Positions 19,655 through 27,163 of a stretch of 46,178 nucleotides of DNA are shown here, piece after piece (positions within the stretch are counted from its first letter, which is position 1; each line of letters opens with the position of its first letter). The notes beneath the pieces are model-generated. The model was not told the DNA's origin, made no database searches, and saw nothing but the letters and a program-made list of their open reading frames with translations. The stretch is from Bacillota bacterium (GTDB lineage: Bacteria > Bacillota > Limnochordia > Limnochordales > ZCTH02-B6). The stretch is taken from positions 1 through 46,178 of the forward strand of contig JACDOI010000017.1 in the NCBI GenBank assembly GCA_017656145.1. The letters run 5' to 3'. The position numbers and the translations under genes were made by a program.

Positions 19655-20357
19655 GCAGATAACGTTTCCTCTAGCATTCGGCGCGGGAATCGTGTCGTTC
19701 GTATCCCCGTGCGTCCTGCCCCTGATCCCGGCTTACGTGACGTATTTGACCGGAAGCAGCCTGGAGGAGCTTGAGTCCTCGGGCGGCCGCGCGCGGAGCC
19801 GGCTGTTCCTCAACGGCCTGTTCTTCGTGCTCGGGTTTTCCATCGTGTTTGTCGCCATGGGGATGGGCGCGAGCGCCGTAGGGCGGTTTCTGACCGAGCA
19901 TCTGCCCCTGGTGCGGCGGCTCGGCGGGCTTGCGGTCATCGCTTTCGGCCTGTACATGATGGGTGTCTGGCGGGCTTTGGCCCTTGATCGGGAGCGGCGC
20001 TTCAAGGTGCCGGTCCGGTCGCCGGGGCCGCTCAACTCGTTGCTGCTTGGAGCGACGTTTTCGGCGGGCTGGACGCCCTGCATCGGCCCTGTGCTGGGCA
20101 GCGTGCTGGTGCTGGCGAGCACCGCCTCGACCGCTGTCCAGGGAGGGTTGTTGTTGCTCGCGTACGCGGCCGGGTTGGCCGTCCCGTTTCTCGTCCTGAC
20201 CGTGTCCCTCCACCGGCTGTGGCCTTGGCTTAGGCGCCTTTTGCCGCACGCGGAGCGGATCCGGGTGGCAAGCGGGGTGCTTTTGGTCATCCTGGGCGTC
20301 ATGGTTTACACCAACAGCTTTGTGCTGCTCAACAACTATTTCAGCTGGGGGTTCTGA
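19644..20357 (+). CDS. ccdA: Thiol-disulfide electron transporter CcdA
   Basis: A membrane protein of the CcdA/DsbD-beta family that moves reducing electrons from cytoplasmic thioredoxin to external thioredoxin-like proteins. These keep apocytochrome and CcmH cysteines reduced. The 237-residue product has six hydrophobic segments and the two redox cysteines in SPCVLPLIP (Cys23) and GWTPCIGPVLGS (Cys146). It overlaps the end of the ccmD-like gene by 11 bases, and the CcmG-CcmH fusion follows directly. Confidence 0.94.
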   Translation: MGFEQITFPLAFGAGIVSFVSPCVLPLIPAYVTYLTGSSLEELESSGGRARSRLFLNGLFFVLGFSIVFVAMGMGASAVGRFLTEHLPLVRRLGGLAVIAFGLYMMGVWRALALDRERRFKVPVRSPGPLNSLLLGATFSAGWTPCIGPVLGSVLVLASTASTAVQGGLLLLAYAAGLAVPFLVLTVSLHRLWPWLRRLLPHAERIRVASGVLLVILGVMVYTNSFVLLNNYFSWGF

Positions 20358-20361
20358 GACG

Positions 20362-21279
20362 GTGGGCCGGCGCGCCAGTTCTTGGCTGGTCCCCATGCTG
20401 TTCGCTCTGGCCGTGGCGGTCTGGGGATACGCCACGGTGCGGGAGACGGTTCCGGACGGGTTGGTCATGGGACAGCCCGCGCCCGATGCCGTGCTCGTAG
20501 ATTTGGCCGGCCGGAGGGTCCGCCTTTCTGATCTCCGGGGAAGCCCGATGATCCTGCGCTTTTCAAGCCGCACGTGCGCGTACTGTTACGATGACTTCGA
20601 GTTTCTTGAGGCGCTGCAGAGCACGTACGGCGATGGACTGCGGGTCGTGGCCATCGAAACCGGCGCTCCCGTCGACATCGTTCGCAGCGCCGTGGCCGGC
20701 AGGAACCAGAGCTACCTCGTGCTCGTGGACCCGGCCGGCGCGGCGGCGGAGGCGTACCGGGTGCAGGGATTGCCCCAGACGTACTTCGTCAGCGCGGATG
20801 GGCGGGTCCTCGGGCGACTCCTTGGGGAGTTGTCCGATCAGGACTTCCGGGCCCACGTCGCGCAGATCCTGCGGCCCGACGGCCAGGTGCTCACGAGCCT
20901 GGAAGCGGAAGTCCGGGCTGTGGCGCAGCAGGTGCGCTGCCAGGAGTGCCAGGGACTGTCGGTGTGGCAGTCCCAGGCGCCATCGGCTTGGGAGATGCGG
21001 GACGAAATCCGGGAGCTTTTGCTTTCGGGTTTGACGCGCCAGGAAGTGCTGGATGAGCTGGTGGCCCGCTACGGCGTGGATGTGCTGTTGAGCCCTCCGG
21101 CCCGGGGACGGTTGGTTTGGGCCTACGCAATCCCGTTCGCGCTGATCGCCATCGCCGCCGTCCTGGCGGTCCGGCTCGGCCGGCAAGGGAGGGCGGCGGG
21201 GGAGGAGCCGCCGCCTGTGGGCGAGATCGACCCGGGTGTTGAGGAGCGGATTCGGAAGCGGCTCGAGGAGTATTTGTGA
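20362..21279 (+). CDS. CcmG/TlpA-type thioredoxin fused to CcmH
   Basis: A 305-residue protein joining two extracytoplasmic redox steps of System I. An N-terminal anchor (about 7-24) is followed by a TlpA/CcmG thioredoxin domain (about 35-170) with active site CAYC (Cys72, Cys75) and the cis-Pro region GLPQTYFV. Then comes a CcmH domain (about 175-250) with RCQECQGLSVWQS (Cys193, Cys196) and ELLLSGLTRQEVLDELVARYG, and a second helix (251-271) with an acidic cytoplasmic tail. With both helices, both domains face outside. GTG at 20362 lies just after the ccdA stop; a GTG at 20320 overlaps ccdA and is less likely. The covalent link implies direct thiol exchange between the two CxxC sites. Confidence 0.9.
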   Translation: MGRRASSWLVPMLFALAVAVWGYATVRETVPDGLVMGQPAPDAVLVDLAGRRVRLSDLRGSPMILRFSSRTCAYCYDDFEFLEALQSTYGDGLRVVAIETGAPVDIVRSAVAGRNQSYLVLVDPAGAAAEAYRVQGLPQTYFVSADGRVLGRLLGELSDQDFRAHVAQILRPDGQVLTSLEAEVRAVAQQVRCQECQGLSVWQSQAPSAWEMRDEIRELLLSGLTRQEVLDELVARYGVDVLLSPPARGRLVWAYAIPFALIAIAAVLAVRLGRQGRAAGEEPPPVGEIDPGVEERIRKRLEEYL

Positions 21280-21303
21280 CGCGACCGGAGACTGCTGCTG
21301 TAA

Positions 21304-21329
21304 GGCCGGGCGGGAATTGCCGCCCGGCC
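21304..21329 (+). other. Perfect 10-bp GC hairpin before ccmF
   Basis: GGCCGGGCGG (21304-21313) pairs exactly with CCGCCCGGCC (21320-21329) around a GAATTG loop. No T-run follows. It occupies the only real gap in the front half of the ccm operon and could tune the ccmF level or mark an mRNA-processing site. Confidence 0.55.
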
Positions 21330-21349
21330 GTTGATCGGGGGTCGTGGAT

Positions 21350-23530
21350 GTGAGTGTGGCGACGATGGGGCAATGGACGCTGGCGCTGGCCGGTGCCGTG
21401 GCGGTCCTTGGGACGGTGGCCGCCGTCGCGGCGGCCATGTATAGAACGCGGGGAGGGATTCGTCCCCCGGCGGCCTCCGGGTGGACGCGGTTCGCCGCGT
21501 TCGGGGCGTTCGCCCTGGTCTCGGCGTCCATGGCCGCCCTGCTCTTTGCGCTGCTCACCGACGATTTCCGCGTGGCGTACGTTGCGCATAACTCCCACCG
21601 GTTGCAGCCGATAGCCTTCAAGATCGCGGCGCTCTGGTCGGGGCAGGAAGGATCGCTTTTGTTTTGGACGTGGCTGCAGGCCGGCTACACGGCTTTGCTG
21701 GCCTGGCAAAAGCCGGAGCGGATGGGCAACCTGCAAGCACCGGCCCTTGGCATCCTTTTGACTGCTGTAGCCTTTTTCGCCGGCACGACGGCCTTTGTGG
21801 CAAGCCCGTTCGCCGAGCTGTCTTCCCCGCCCATCGACGGGCGGGGGCTCAATCCGCTGTTGCAAAGTGTCTGGATGATATCCCACCCGGTCCTGCTGTA
21901 CCTGGGGTATGTGGGCGTGTCGGTGCCTTTTGCCGTCGCGATGGCGGCCCTCATTGTGCGCCGGCGGGGAAACGATTGGATCCGGCTCACCCGACGCTGG
22001 ACGATGACGGCGTGGCTGTTTTTGAGCTTAGGGATCATCGTCGGAGCCCGGTGGGCGTATGAAGAGCTGGGGTGGGGGGGCTATTGGGCGTGGGACCCTG
22101 TGGAGAACGCCTCGTTCATGCCCTGGCTGACCGCGACGGCCTTCATCCACTCGGTCATCGTCCAGGAGCGGCGGAACATGCTGAAGCGTTGGAACGCGGT
22201 CCTGGTCACGGCCACCTACTGCCTCTCCGTATTCGGCACCTTCATTACTCGCAGCGGGATCCTCTCATCCGTGCACACGTTCGTCGAATCGGAGTTGGGC
22301 CCGCTGTTTATGGTCTATCTGGGCGCGATCCTCGCCGGAGGATTGTACCTGATCCTGGACCGCGGGGATATGCTGCAGGATGAGCGGGCTGTAGAGTCGT
22401 ACGCTTCCCGGGAGTTTGGATTCGTGCTCAACAACTTGATCCTCGGGGGGCTTGCGTTCGCGGTCTTCTGGGGCACGGTGTTTCCTTTGGTTTCGCGGCT
22501 CATGGGCGTTGAGGTCACCGTGGGCGCGCCTTACTTCAACCGGATCACTGCGCCGCTGTTCGTGGCCCTCATGCTCCTTATGGGCATCGGGCCCTTGTTG
22601 GGATGGCGCCGTTCCAATTGGGCCGCAGTGGCCCGGCAAGTCGCAGTACCGGTGGGCATGGCGGCCCTGGCCGCGGGGGCCCTGTTTGCCGGCGGCGTCC
22701 GGGAGCCGGGCTTTTTGCTGGCCGTGGCCGGATCGGTCGTCGTGTTCGGGTCGGTGGCGGTGGAAGTGGTGCAGGCCGCGGCCGCCCGGATGAAGTTTAC
22801 CCAAGACCCTCCGCTACTTGTTTTGCCGCGCCTTTTGGCCCGCAACCCGCGCCGCTACGGCGGTTACGCGGTGCACCTGGCCATCGCCATGATCGCCATG
22901 GGTATCGCCGGGCACACCTATTACCACCAGGAGTCGCTGCGGGGACTGGCCGTCGGCGAGCAGGCGGCCGTCGGGCCGTATGACGTCGTGTTCGAAGGTC
23001 TGGAGGAAGGAATCCGGAACGGCGTGCCGTACACGGCCGCGCGGGTCCGGGTGAAGCAAAACGGTCAGGATCTGGGATACTTGCTCCCCGCCAAGGTGTA
23101 CCACCCGGGATGGTCGGACATGCAGGGGCCCAGCACTGAGGTGGCCATTTACTCGACCCTGGCCGGCGACTTGTACGTGGTGCTCGCCGGTTGGGACGAA
23201 TACGGCAGCGTCGTCGGGTTTCAGCTGTTTTGGAACCCCATGATCGGCTGGCTGTGGTTTGGCGGCGGCCTTTTGGTGGCCGGAACGATGTTTGCCCTCT
23301 GGCCGAGGCCGGCGCGCGCTCCCGCACCGGCGGAGCGGGTGTTTGAGGCGCTGCGGGAGCTCGAGTACGATCGGGCTATGGGGCGCATCGCGGCCGGTGA
23401 GTACGCCCGGCTGCGGGCCGCCCTGGTGCGCCGGGCGGCGGAGCTGGCCGATGCGGAGACCGCAGTGCGCGGAGCTCTGGACCGGGAGCTGGCCGCGGAG
23501 CTGGCGGCCAGGCGGGAGGCGGAAGGATGA
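21350..23530 (+). CDS. ccmF: Cytochrome c heme lyase subunit CcmF
   Basis: The large membrane protein that takes heme from CcmE and attaches it to apocytochrome c. The product of about 726 residues has many membrane helices. The WWD motif is WGGYWAWDPVENASF (from 242). The four conserved heme-ligand histidines are visible at 179 (SHPVLLY), 267 (FIHS), 309 (VHTF) and 509 (VHLAIAM). After the last helix there is a charged helical tail with ELEYDRAMGRIAAGEYARLR, a CcmI-like helical hairpin. Starts at GTG 21344, 21350 and 21356 and ATG 21365 are all in frame; 21350 is best spaced from GGGGG (21337-21341). Confidence 0.94.
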   Translation: MSVATMGQWTLALAGAVAVLGTVAAVAAAMYRTRGGIRPPAASGWTRFAAFGAFALVSASMAALLFALLTDDFRVAYVAHNSHRLQPIAFKIAALWSGQEGSLLFWTWLQAGYTALLAWQKPERMGNLQAPALGILLTAVAFFAGTTAFVASPFAELSSPPIDGRGLNPLLQSVWMISHPVLLYLGYVGVSVPFAVAMAALIVRRRGNDWIRLTRRWTMTAWLFLSLGIIVGARWAYEELGWGGYWAWDPVENASFMPWLTATAFIHSVIVQERRNMLKRWNAVLVTATYCLSVFGTFITRSGILSSVHTFVESELGPLFMVYLGAILAGGLYLILDRGDMLQDERAVESYASREFGFVLNNLILGGLAFAVFWGTVFPLVSRLMGVEVTVGAPYFNRITAPLFVALMLLMGIGPLLGWRRSNWAAVARQVAVPVGMAALAAGALFAGGVREPGFLLAVAGSVVVFGSVAVEVVQAAAARMKFTQDPPLLVLPRLLARNPRRYGGYAVHLAIAMIAMGIAGHTYYHQESLRGLAVGEQAAVGPYDVVFEGLEEGIRNGVPYTAARVRVKQNGQDLGYLLPAKVYHPGWSDMQGPSTEVAIYSTLAGDLYVVLAGWDEYGSVVGFQLFWNPMIGWLWFGGGLLVAGTMFALWPRPARAPAPAERVFEALRELEYDRAMGRIAAGEYARLRAALVRRAAELADAETAVRGALDRELAAELAARREAEG

Positions 23531-24498
23531 AGCCGGTCCCAACGAGCGGCCCGCGGGCGGCCTCGGCGGGTCCGGCGCGGGCCGTGAGCTGGTTCGCCAT
23601 CGTATCGGCGTGCCTCTGCCTGGCGTCGTTTGCCCGCCCGGCGGGCGCGAGCGTGCCTGCCCCGGCCGGCGTCGAGGTGCAGCGGGAGCACTTGTTTTTC
23701 ACCCTCGGCCCCGCTGGTGCGCACGTGCTCCACTTGATCGATCTGGTCAACCGGGGCGTCGAACCTGCCGCAAGCCTGCCGCTGCCGGTGCCGGCGCAAG
23801 CCCGGTTGGATTCGATTCCGGACGGACTGACGCTTGAGGCGGGGACGATTGTGGATTCCAGCCCCCTTGAACCGGGCGAGAGCCGCCAGTACGCGCTCGC
23901 GTATCAACTCCCCTGGCGGGAACCGATGGCGATCCGGCGGGCGCTGATCTATCCGACGCGCGAGCTGCTCATCTGGGCGGAAGAAGGCGCCATCGACGTC
24001 GAGGGCTTGCACTTGGATTTCCTGGGCCAACGGGAATTCGAAGGGATGACGTTTTCCGCCTACCGGATGGAGCGCCTGGATCCGCATCCCAATTGGCAAG
24101 TGGTCTTGCGGCGCACCGGCATCCCGGCCGGTGAATTGCCGCTTCTCATGGACCCGGTGATCGTGTCGGATCCGGCGGCGATGCTCGCCACAAGCCCCCT
24201 TTCCCGCCTGTTTTTGGCCGCGGCGGCCGTCGCGGGAGCCGCATGGCTGTATCGGCGGGCCGCCCGGCGCGGGGAGTCCCGCTTGAGGTCGCGGCCGGGC
24301 GCGCGCGCTTCAGCCCGGCATGTGCAGGAAGTCGCCGGGCATGCCCAAACGGCGGCCGCAGAGTTGAAGGAAGAAATCGTGCGCCTTGACCTCGCCTTCC
24401 GCGCGGGAGAATTGGACGAGGACACGTACCGGCAAGAGCGGGCTAAGCTGAAAGCTGAGCTTCTGACAATCGTCGGCGAACGGGAGGGATGGCCGTGA
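23527..24498 (+). CDS. Unrecognised ccm-linked membrane protein
   Basis: Family not recognised. The 323-residue product has an N-terminal signal-like segment (about 19-42). An external beta-rich domain (about 45-215) reads like a surface Ig-type or carboxypeptidase-regulatory-like fold (FTLGPAGAHVLHLIDLVNRG, LEPGESRQYALAYQLP). One membrane helix follows near 225-243, then a cytoplasmic helical tail with LDLAFRAGELDEDTYRQE. That tail resembles the CcmF tail and the helical hairpin of CcmI-type proteins. It overlaps ccmF (ATGA) and the next thioredoxin gene, so it is almost surely part of cytochrome c maturation. An apocytochrome chaperone similar in role to CcmI is a guess. Confidence 0.85.
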   Translation: MKPVPTSGPRAASAGPARAVSWFAIVSACLCLASFARPAGASVPAPAGVEVQREHLFFTLGPAGAHVLHLIDLVNRGVEPAASLPLPVPAQARLDSIPDGLTLEAGTIVDSSPLEPGESRQYALAYQLPWREPMAIRRALIYPTRELLIWAEEGAIDVEGLHLDFLGQREFEGMTFSAYRMERLDPHPNWQVVLRRTGIPAGELPLLMDPVIVSDPAAMLATSPLSRLFLAAAAVAGAAWLYRRAARRGESRLRSRPGARASARHVQEVAGHAQTAAAELKEEIVRLDLAFRAGELDEDTYRQERAKLKAELLTIVGEREGWP

Positions 24499-25796
24499 AC
24501 CGCCTGGCCCGGCTCATCCCGATCGCGGTGCTCGCCGCGTTCGCAGTCGGCGCCCTCGTGTATTCGGAAACGCTCAAGATCCGGGCGCAAGTGGGCGCGG
24601 CGGTACCAGCCTTCAGCTTGCCGGACCTGACCGGGGAACCGCAAGGCCTTGACGGATACCGGGGCCGGCCGGTGATCATCAACTTCTGGGCTAGCTGGTG
24701 CGAGCCGTGTCGCGAGGAGATGCCGGCCCACGAGGCATTCTACCGCCGCTTTGGCGACCGCATCGGGTATCTGGGAATCAACCACCGGGAAGCGCCGGTT
24801 CAGGTCGAACGCCACTTAACCCGGTCGCGGGAGCAAGGGTTGGAATTCACGTTTCCCATCTTGCTCGACCGGGACGGGGCGGTGGGCGAGATGTTCCGGG
24901 TCGGCGGCGTGCCCGAGACGTGGTTTGTGGACGGCTCGGGCGTCGCCCGCCGCCACTGGCTCGGGCCTGTTAGTTTCGAGCAGCTGGCTGCCGCCTTCGA
25001 GCATGTTGCAGGTCGACCCGTGGACGAACAAGACGGCGGACCGTTCCATGGGACCGCGGGGGCCAGAAGCGTTCTTTTGGGCAGCTCGCCGGACCGGGAG
25101 GTGTACGTCGGCGGGGAGGCGGGCTTGGCCCGCTATCGCTTGGAATCTTGGTCGGCGCCCGGGCCCGCCTACGAGTGGGAACCGTTTCGCCCGGGAACCG
25201 GGGGCGCGCTGGTGCGGGATGCGGTCACCGGAGAACCGCTGGTTTTGACCGGCTTGGAACTTTCGGGCTTGCCCGGACCGCCCGCCCAGGCCGCCGCGGG
25301 GCACGGCCGCCGCCTCGCCTGGGTGCCCGGGCATGGCCTGTACGCCGATGAGGGGGCCGGATGGCAACGGATCTCCCCTGGGTTGGCCGGCGATCTCCCG
25401 GTGCTGGCGTTGGCCGTGGACGGCTTTGCACCGGAGAGGGCCATGGCCGCTACGGCCGCTGGCTTGATGGAGAGCGTCGACGGCGGCCGAACGTGGCAGC
25501 CCGCGGGCGTGCGGCAGCGGGTCTACGGGCTGCAGTTCGACCCGTTGGTGCCCCTCCGGGTCTATCTGGCCACCGATACGGGAATTTGGGTCAGCGACGA
25601 CGGTGGCCGCACCGCCCGGCGGCTTGTCGCCAGTCCCCAGCGGGTGCTGGTGGCGGTGGACGCGCTGGAAATGAACGGAGAGACCTGGCTTGCGGCCGTC
25701 GCTCCCAACGGGGACGTATACGGCAGCCGGGACGCCGGCCGCACGTGGGAGCTGCTGATTCCCCGTCCCGGTGTTGCTGCAGGCCGGGCAGGCTGA
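24495..25796 (+). CDS. TlpA-type thioredoxin fused to an Asp-box (beta-propeller-like) region
   Basis: A 433-residue anchored protein. Residues 5-23 form the membrane anchor. About 35-175 are a TlpA/ResA thioredoxin domain with active site WCEPC (Cys69, Cys72) and cis-Pro in GVPETWFVDG. The remaining 250 residues contain three Asp-box-like repeats, SVDGGRTW (327), SDDGGRTA (367) and SRDAGRTW (411), spaced about 40 residues apart, as in sortilin/BNR and YCF48-like propellers. The GTG at 24495 forms a GTGA overlap with the previous gene and is well spaced from GGGAGG; an ATG at 24489 is too close to it. Likely an external disulfide reductase for apocytochrome or CcmH. The propeller's partner is unknown. 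Confidence 0.87.
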   Translation: MNRLARLIPIAVLAAFAVGALVYSETLKIRAQVGAAVPAFSLPDLTGEPQGLDGYRGRPVIINFWASWCEPCREEMPAHEAFYRRFGDRIGYLGINHREAPVQVERHLTRSREQGLEFTFPILLDRDGAVGEMFRVGGVPETWFVDGSGVARRHWLGPVSFEQLAAAFEHVAGRPVDEQDGGPFHGTAGARSVLLGSSPDREVYVGGEAGLARYRLESWSAPGPAYEWEPFRPGTGGALVRDAVTGEPLVLTGLELSGLPGPPAQAAAGHGRRLAWVPGHGLYADEGAGWQRISPGLAGDLPVLALAVDGFAPERAMAATAAGLMESVDGGRTWQPAGVRQRVYGLQFDPLVPLRVYLATDTGIWVSDDGGRTARRLVASPQRVLVAVDALEMNGETWLAAVAPNGDVYGSRDAGRTWELLIPRPGVAAGRAG

Positions 25797-25839
25797 CTTA
25801 GGGGTTTCGGCCCGCGCAGTGGTCCAGCTTCGGTGTGCA

Positions 25840-25860
25840 ACCGGGCTGAGCCCGGTGTTT
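25840..25860 (+). terminator. Possible weak terminator or attenuator
   Basis: ACCGGGC (25840-25846) and GCCCGGT (25850-25856) form a 7-bp stem followed by GTTT. The T-run is very short, so it may only partly reduce transcription into the next thioredoxin gene. Confidence 0.3.
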
Positions 25861-25888
25861 CTGAGGACCGGAGAGGAGCGGACGACGG

Positions 25889-27049
25889 ATGCGCAGCGGA
25901 TCCCGACCGCTGCCCAGGTGGGCGGGGTTTCTCATCGTAGCGCTCATCGCGCTCGGGCTTGCCTGGTGGGAGCTGGCACGGCAAACCAGCGGACCCGGTT
26001 CCGGCCCGCGGGAGGCCGCCGTCATCCTCACCGTTGACGGCCCGTTCCCGCCGGTGCTATACGTTGAGAACGGGACCGATTACCGCATCGCGTTTACCAG
26101 CCTGGACGAAGAGTATGCCCTGGAGGGAGTGCCGCAGGCGGAACAGCCGGCGGTGGGCCCGGGGCAGGTGGTCTTTGGGCAACTCCGGGCCGAACCGGCT
26201 TGGAACGGCCGAAGGCTCGGACCCTACGGCCCGACCGTCCGGGTCGTGGACAGCCTCGATACCCTCGTGGCCCGGGGCGAAGTTTACCCCGTGGCCGTCA
26301 TTGCCGGGGAGCGGGAGCTCATTCCGCGGCAAGTGCGGCTGCCCGAGGGTGGTTGGGCCCAGGTGGGGGGCACGAGCTTGAGCGCGCCGCGGATGCTGGC
26401 CATTGCGGGAACCGACGTCCACCTAGCGCTCTGGCCGGGTCAGCGGATGGACCTGACCCTGGAAGTGCCCGGGCCTGGGACGTACGCCGTCGAGTGCGAG
26501 CAAGGGTGTGAGCCCGGAGGCTGGAGGGGGGCTTTCCGGGTTGAAGCGGTGGCCGGCTCCGTCCCGTGGGTCGAATCCCGGGACAGCGGCCCGGCGGAGA
26601 TAGGCCGGCCAGCTCCGGACTTTGCCCTGTACGACCTGAACGGCCGGGTGGTGCGTTTGTCCGACTTCCGGGGCAAAAAGCCGGTGTTTGTCAACTTCTG
26701 GGCCACCTGGTGTCCGCCGTGCCGCCGGGAAATGCCGGCCATGGAGGAGTTGCTGGCCCGCCGGGGCGAGGAAGTCGCGATACTCGCCGTCAACTACCGG
26801 GAGCCGCGCGACCAGGTAGATGATTTCATGAAGGAACTCGCGCTGACGTTTCCGGCCCTTTTGGACGTGCGAGGTGACGTCGCCCACCGCTACGACGTCT
26901 GGTCGTACCCGACCAGCGTCTTCATCGACGCGGATGGCATCATCCGGGGCCGTTTCATCGGCGAGCTTTCGCCGGCGATGATGGATGACTTTATTGACGC
27001 CCTGACGGCGGACGCGGCCGTCTTCCCTTCCTCCGGCCCGCCTGGATGA
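25889..27049 (+). CDS. Cupredoxin-like domain fused to TlpA-type thioredoxin
   Basis: A 386-residue membrane-anchored protein (helix about 12-29). Residues 42-222 look like beta-sandwich material. The stretch MLAIAGTDVHLALWPGQRMD...TYAVECEQGC resembles cupredoxin strands leading to the CxxxC of a CuA site (Cys203, Cys207). The expected downstream His and Met of cytochrome oxidase subunit II are absent, so a true CuA centre is unlikely. Residues 236-375 are a TlpA thioredoxin domain with WCPPC (Cys275, Cys278). SD GAGAGGAG precedes the ATG. A role in thiol reduction or copper delivery to a cytochrome oxidase is a reasonable inference; the fold assignment of the first half is tentative. Confidence 0.8.
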   Translation: MRSGSRPLPRWAGFLIVALIALGLAWWELARQTSGPGSGPREAAVILTVDGPFPPVLYVENGTDYRIAFTSLDEEYALEGVPQAEQPAVGPGQVVFGQLRAEPAWNGRRLGPYGPTVRVVDSLDTLVARGEVYPVAVIAGERELIPRQVRLPEGGWAQVGGTSLSAPRMLAIAGTDVHLALWPGQRMDLTLEVPGPGTYAVECEQGCEPGGWRGAFRVEAVAGSVPWVESRDSGPAEIGRPAPDFALYDLNGRVVRLSDFRGKKPVFVNFWATWCPPCRREMPAMEELLARRGEEVAILAVNYREPRDQVDDFMKELALTFPALLDVRGDVAHRYDVWSYPTSVFIDADGIIRGRFIGELSPAMMDDFIDALTADAAVFPSSGPPG

Positions 27050-27163
27050 TCCGGGTGCAAGGGATCCGCAAAACTACCCAGAATCCCTTCTTGGCAGCTC
27101 ATGGGCGGTCAGGCACCGGCCGCGGGCGGAAGAATAGTTTGGATAGGTCCGGGAGGGAACGGG

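Noticed and set aside
25889-26600. True CuA copper centre in the cupredoxin-like domain
   Set aside because: CxxxC is present, but the required His and Met after it are missing.
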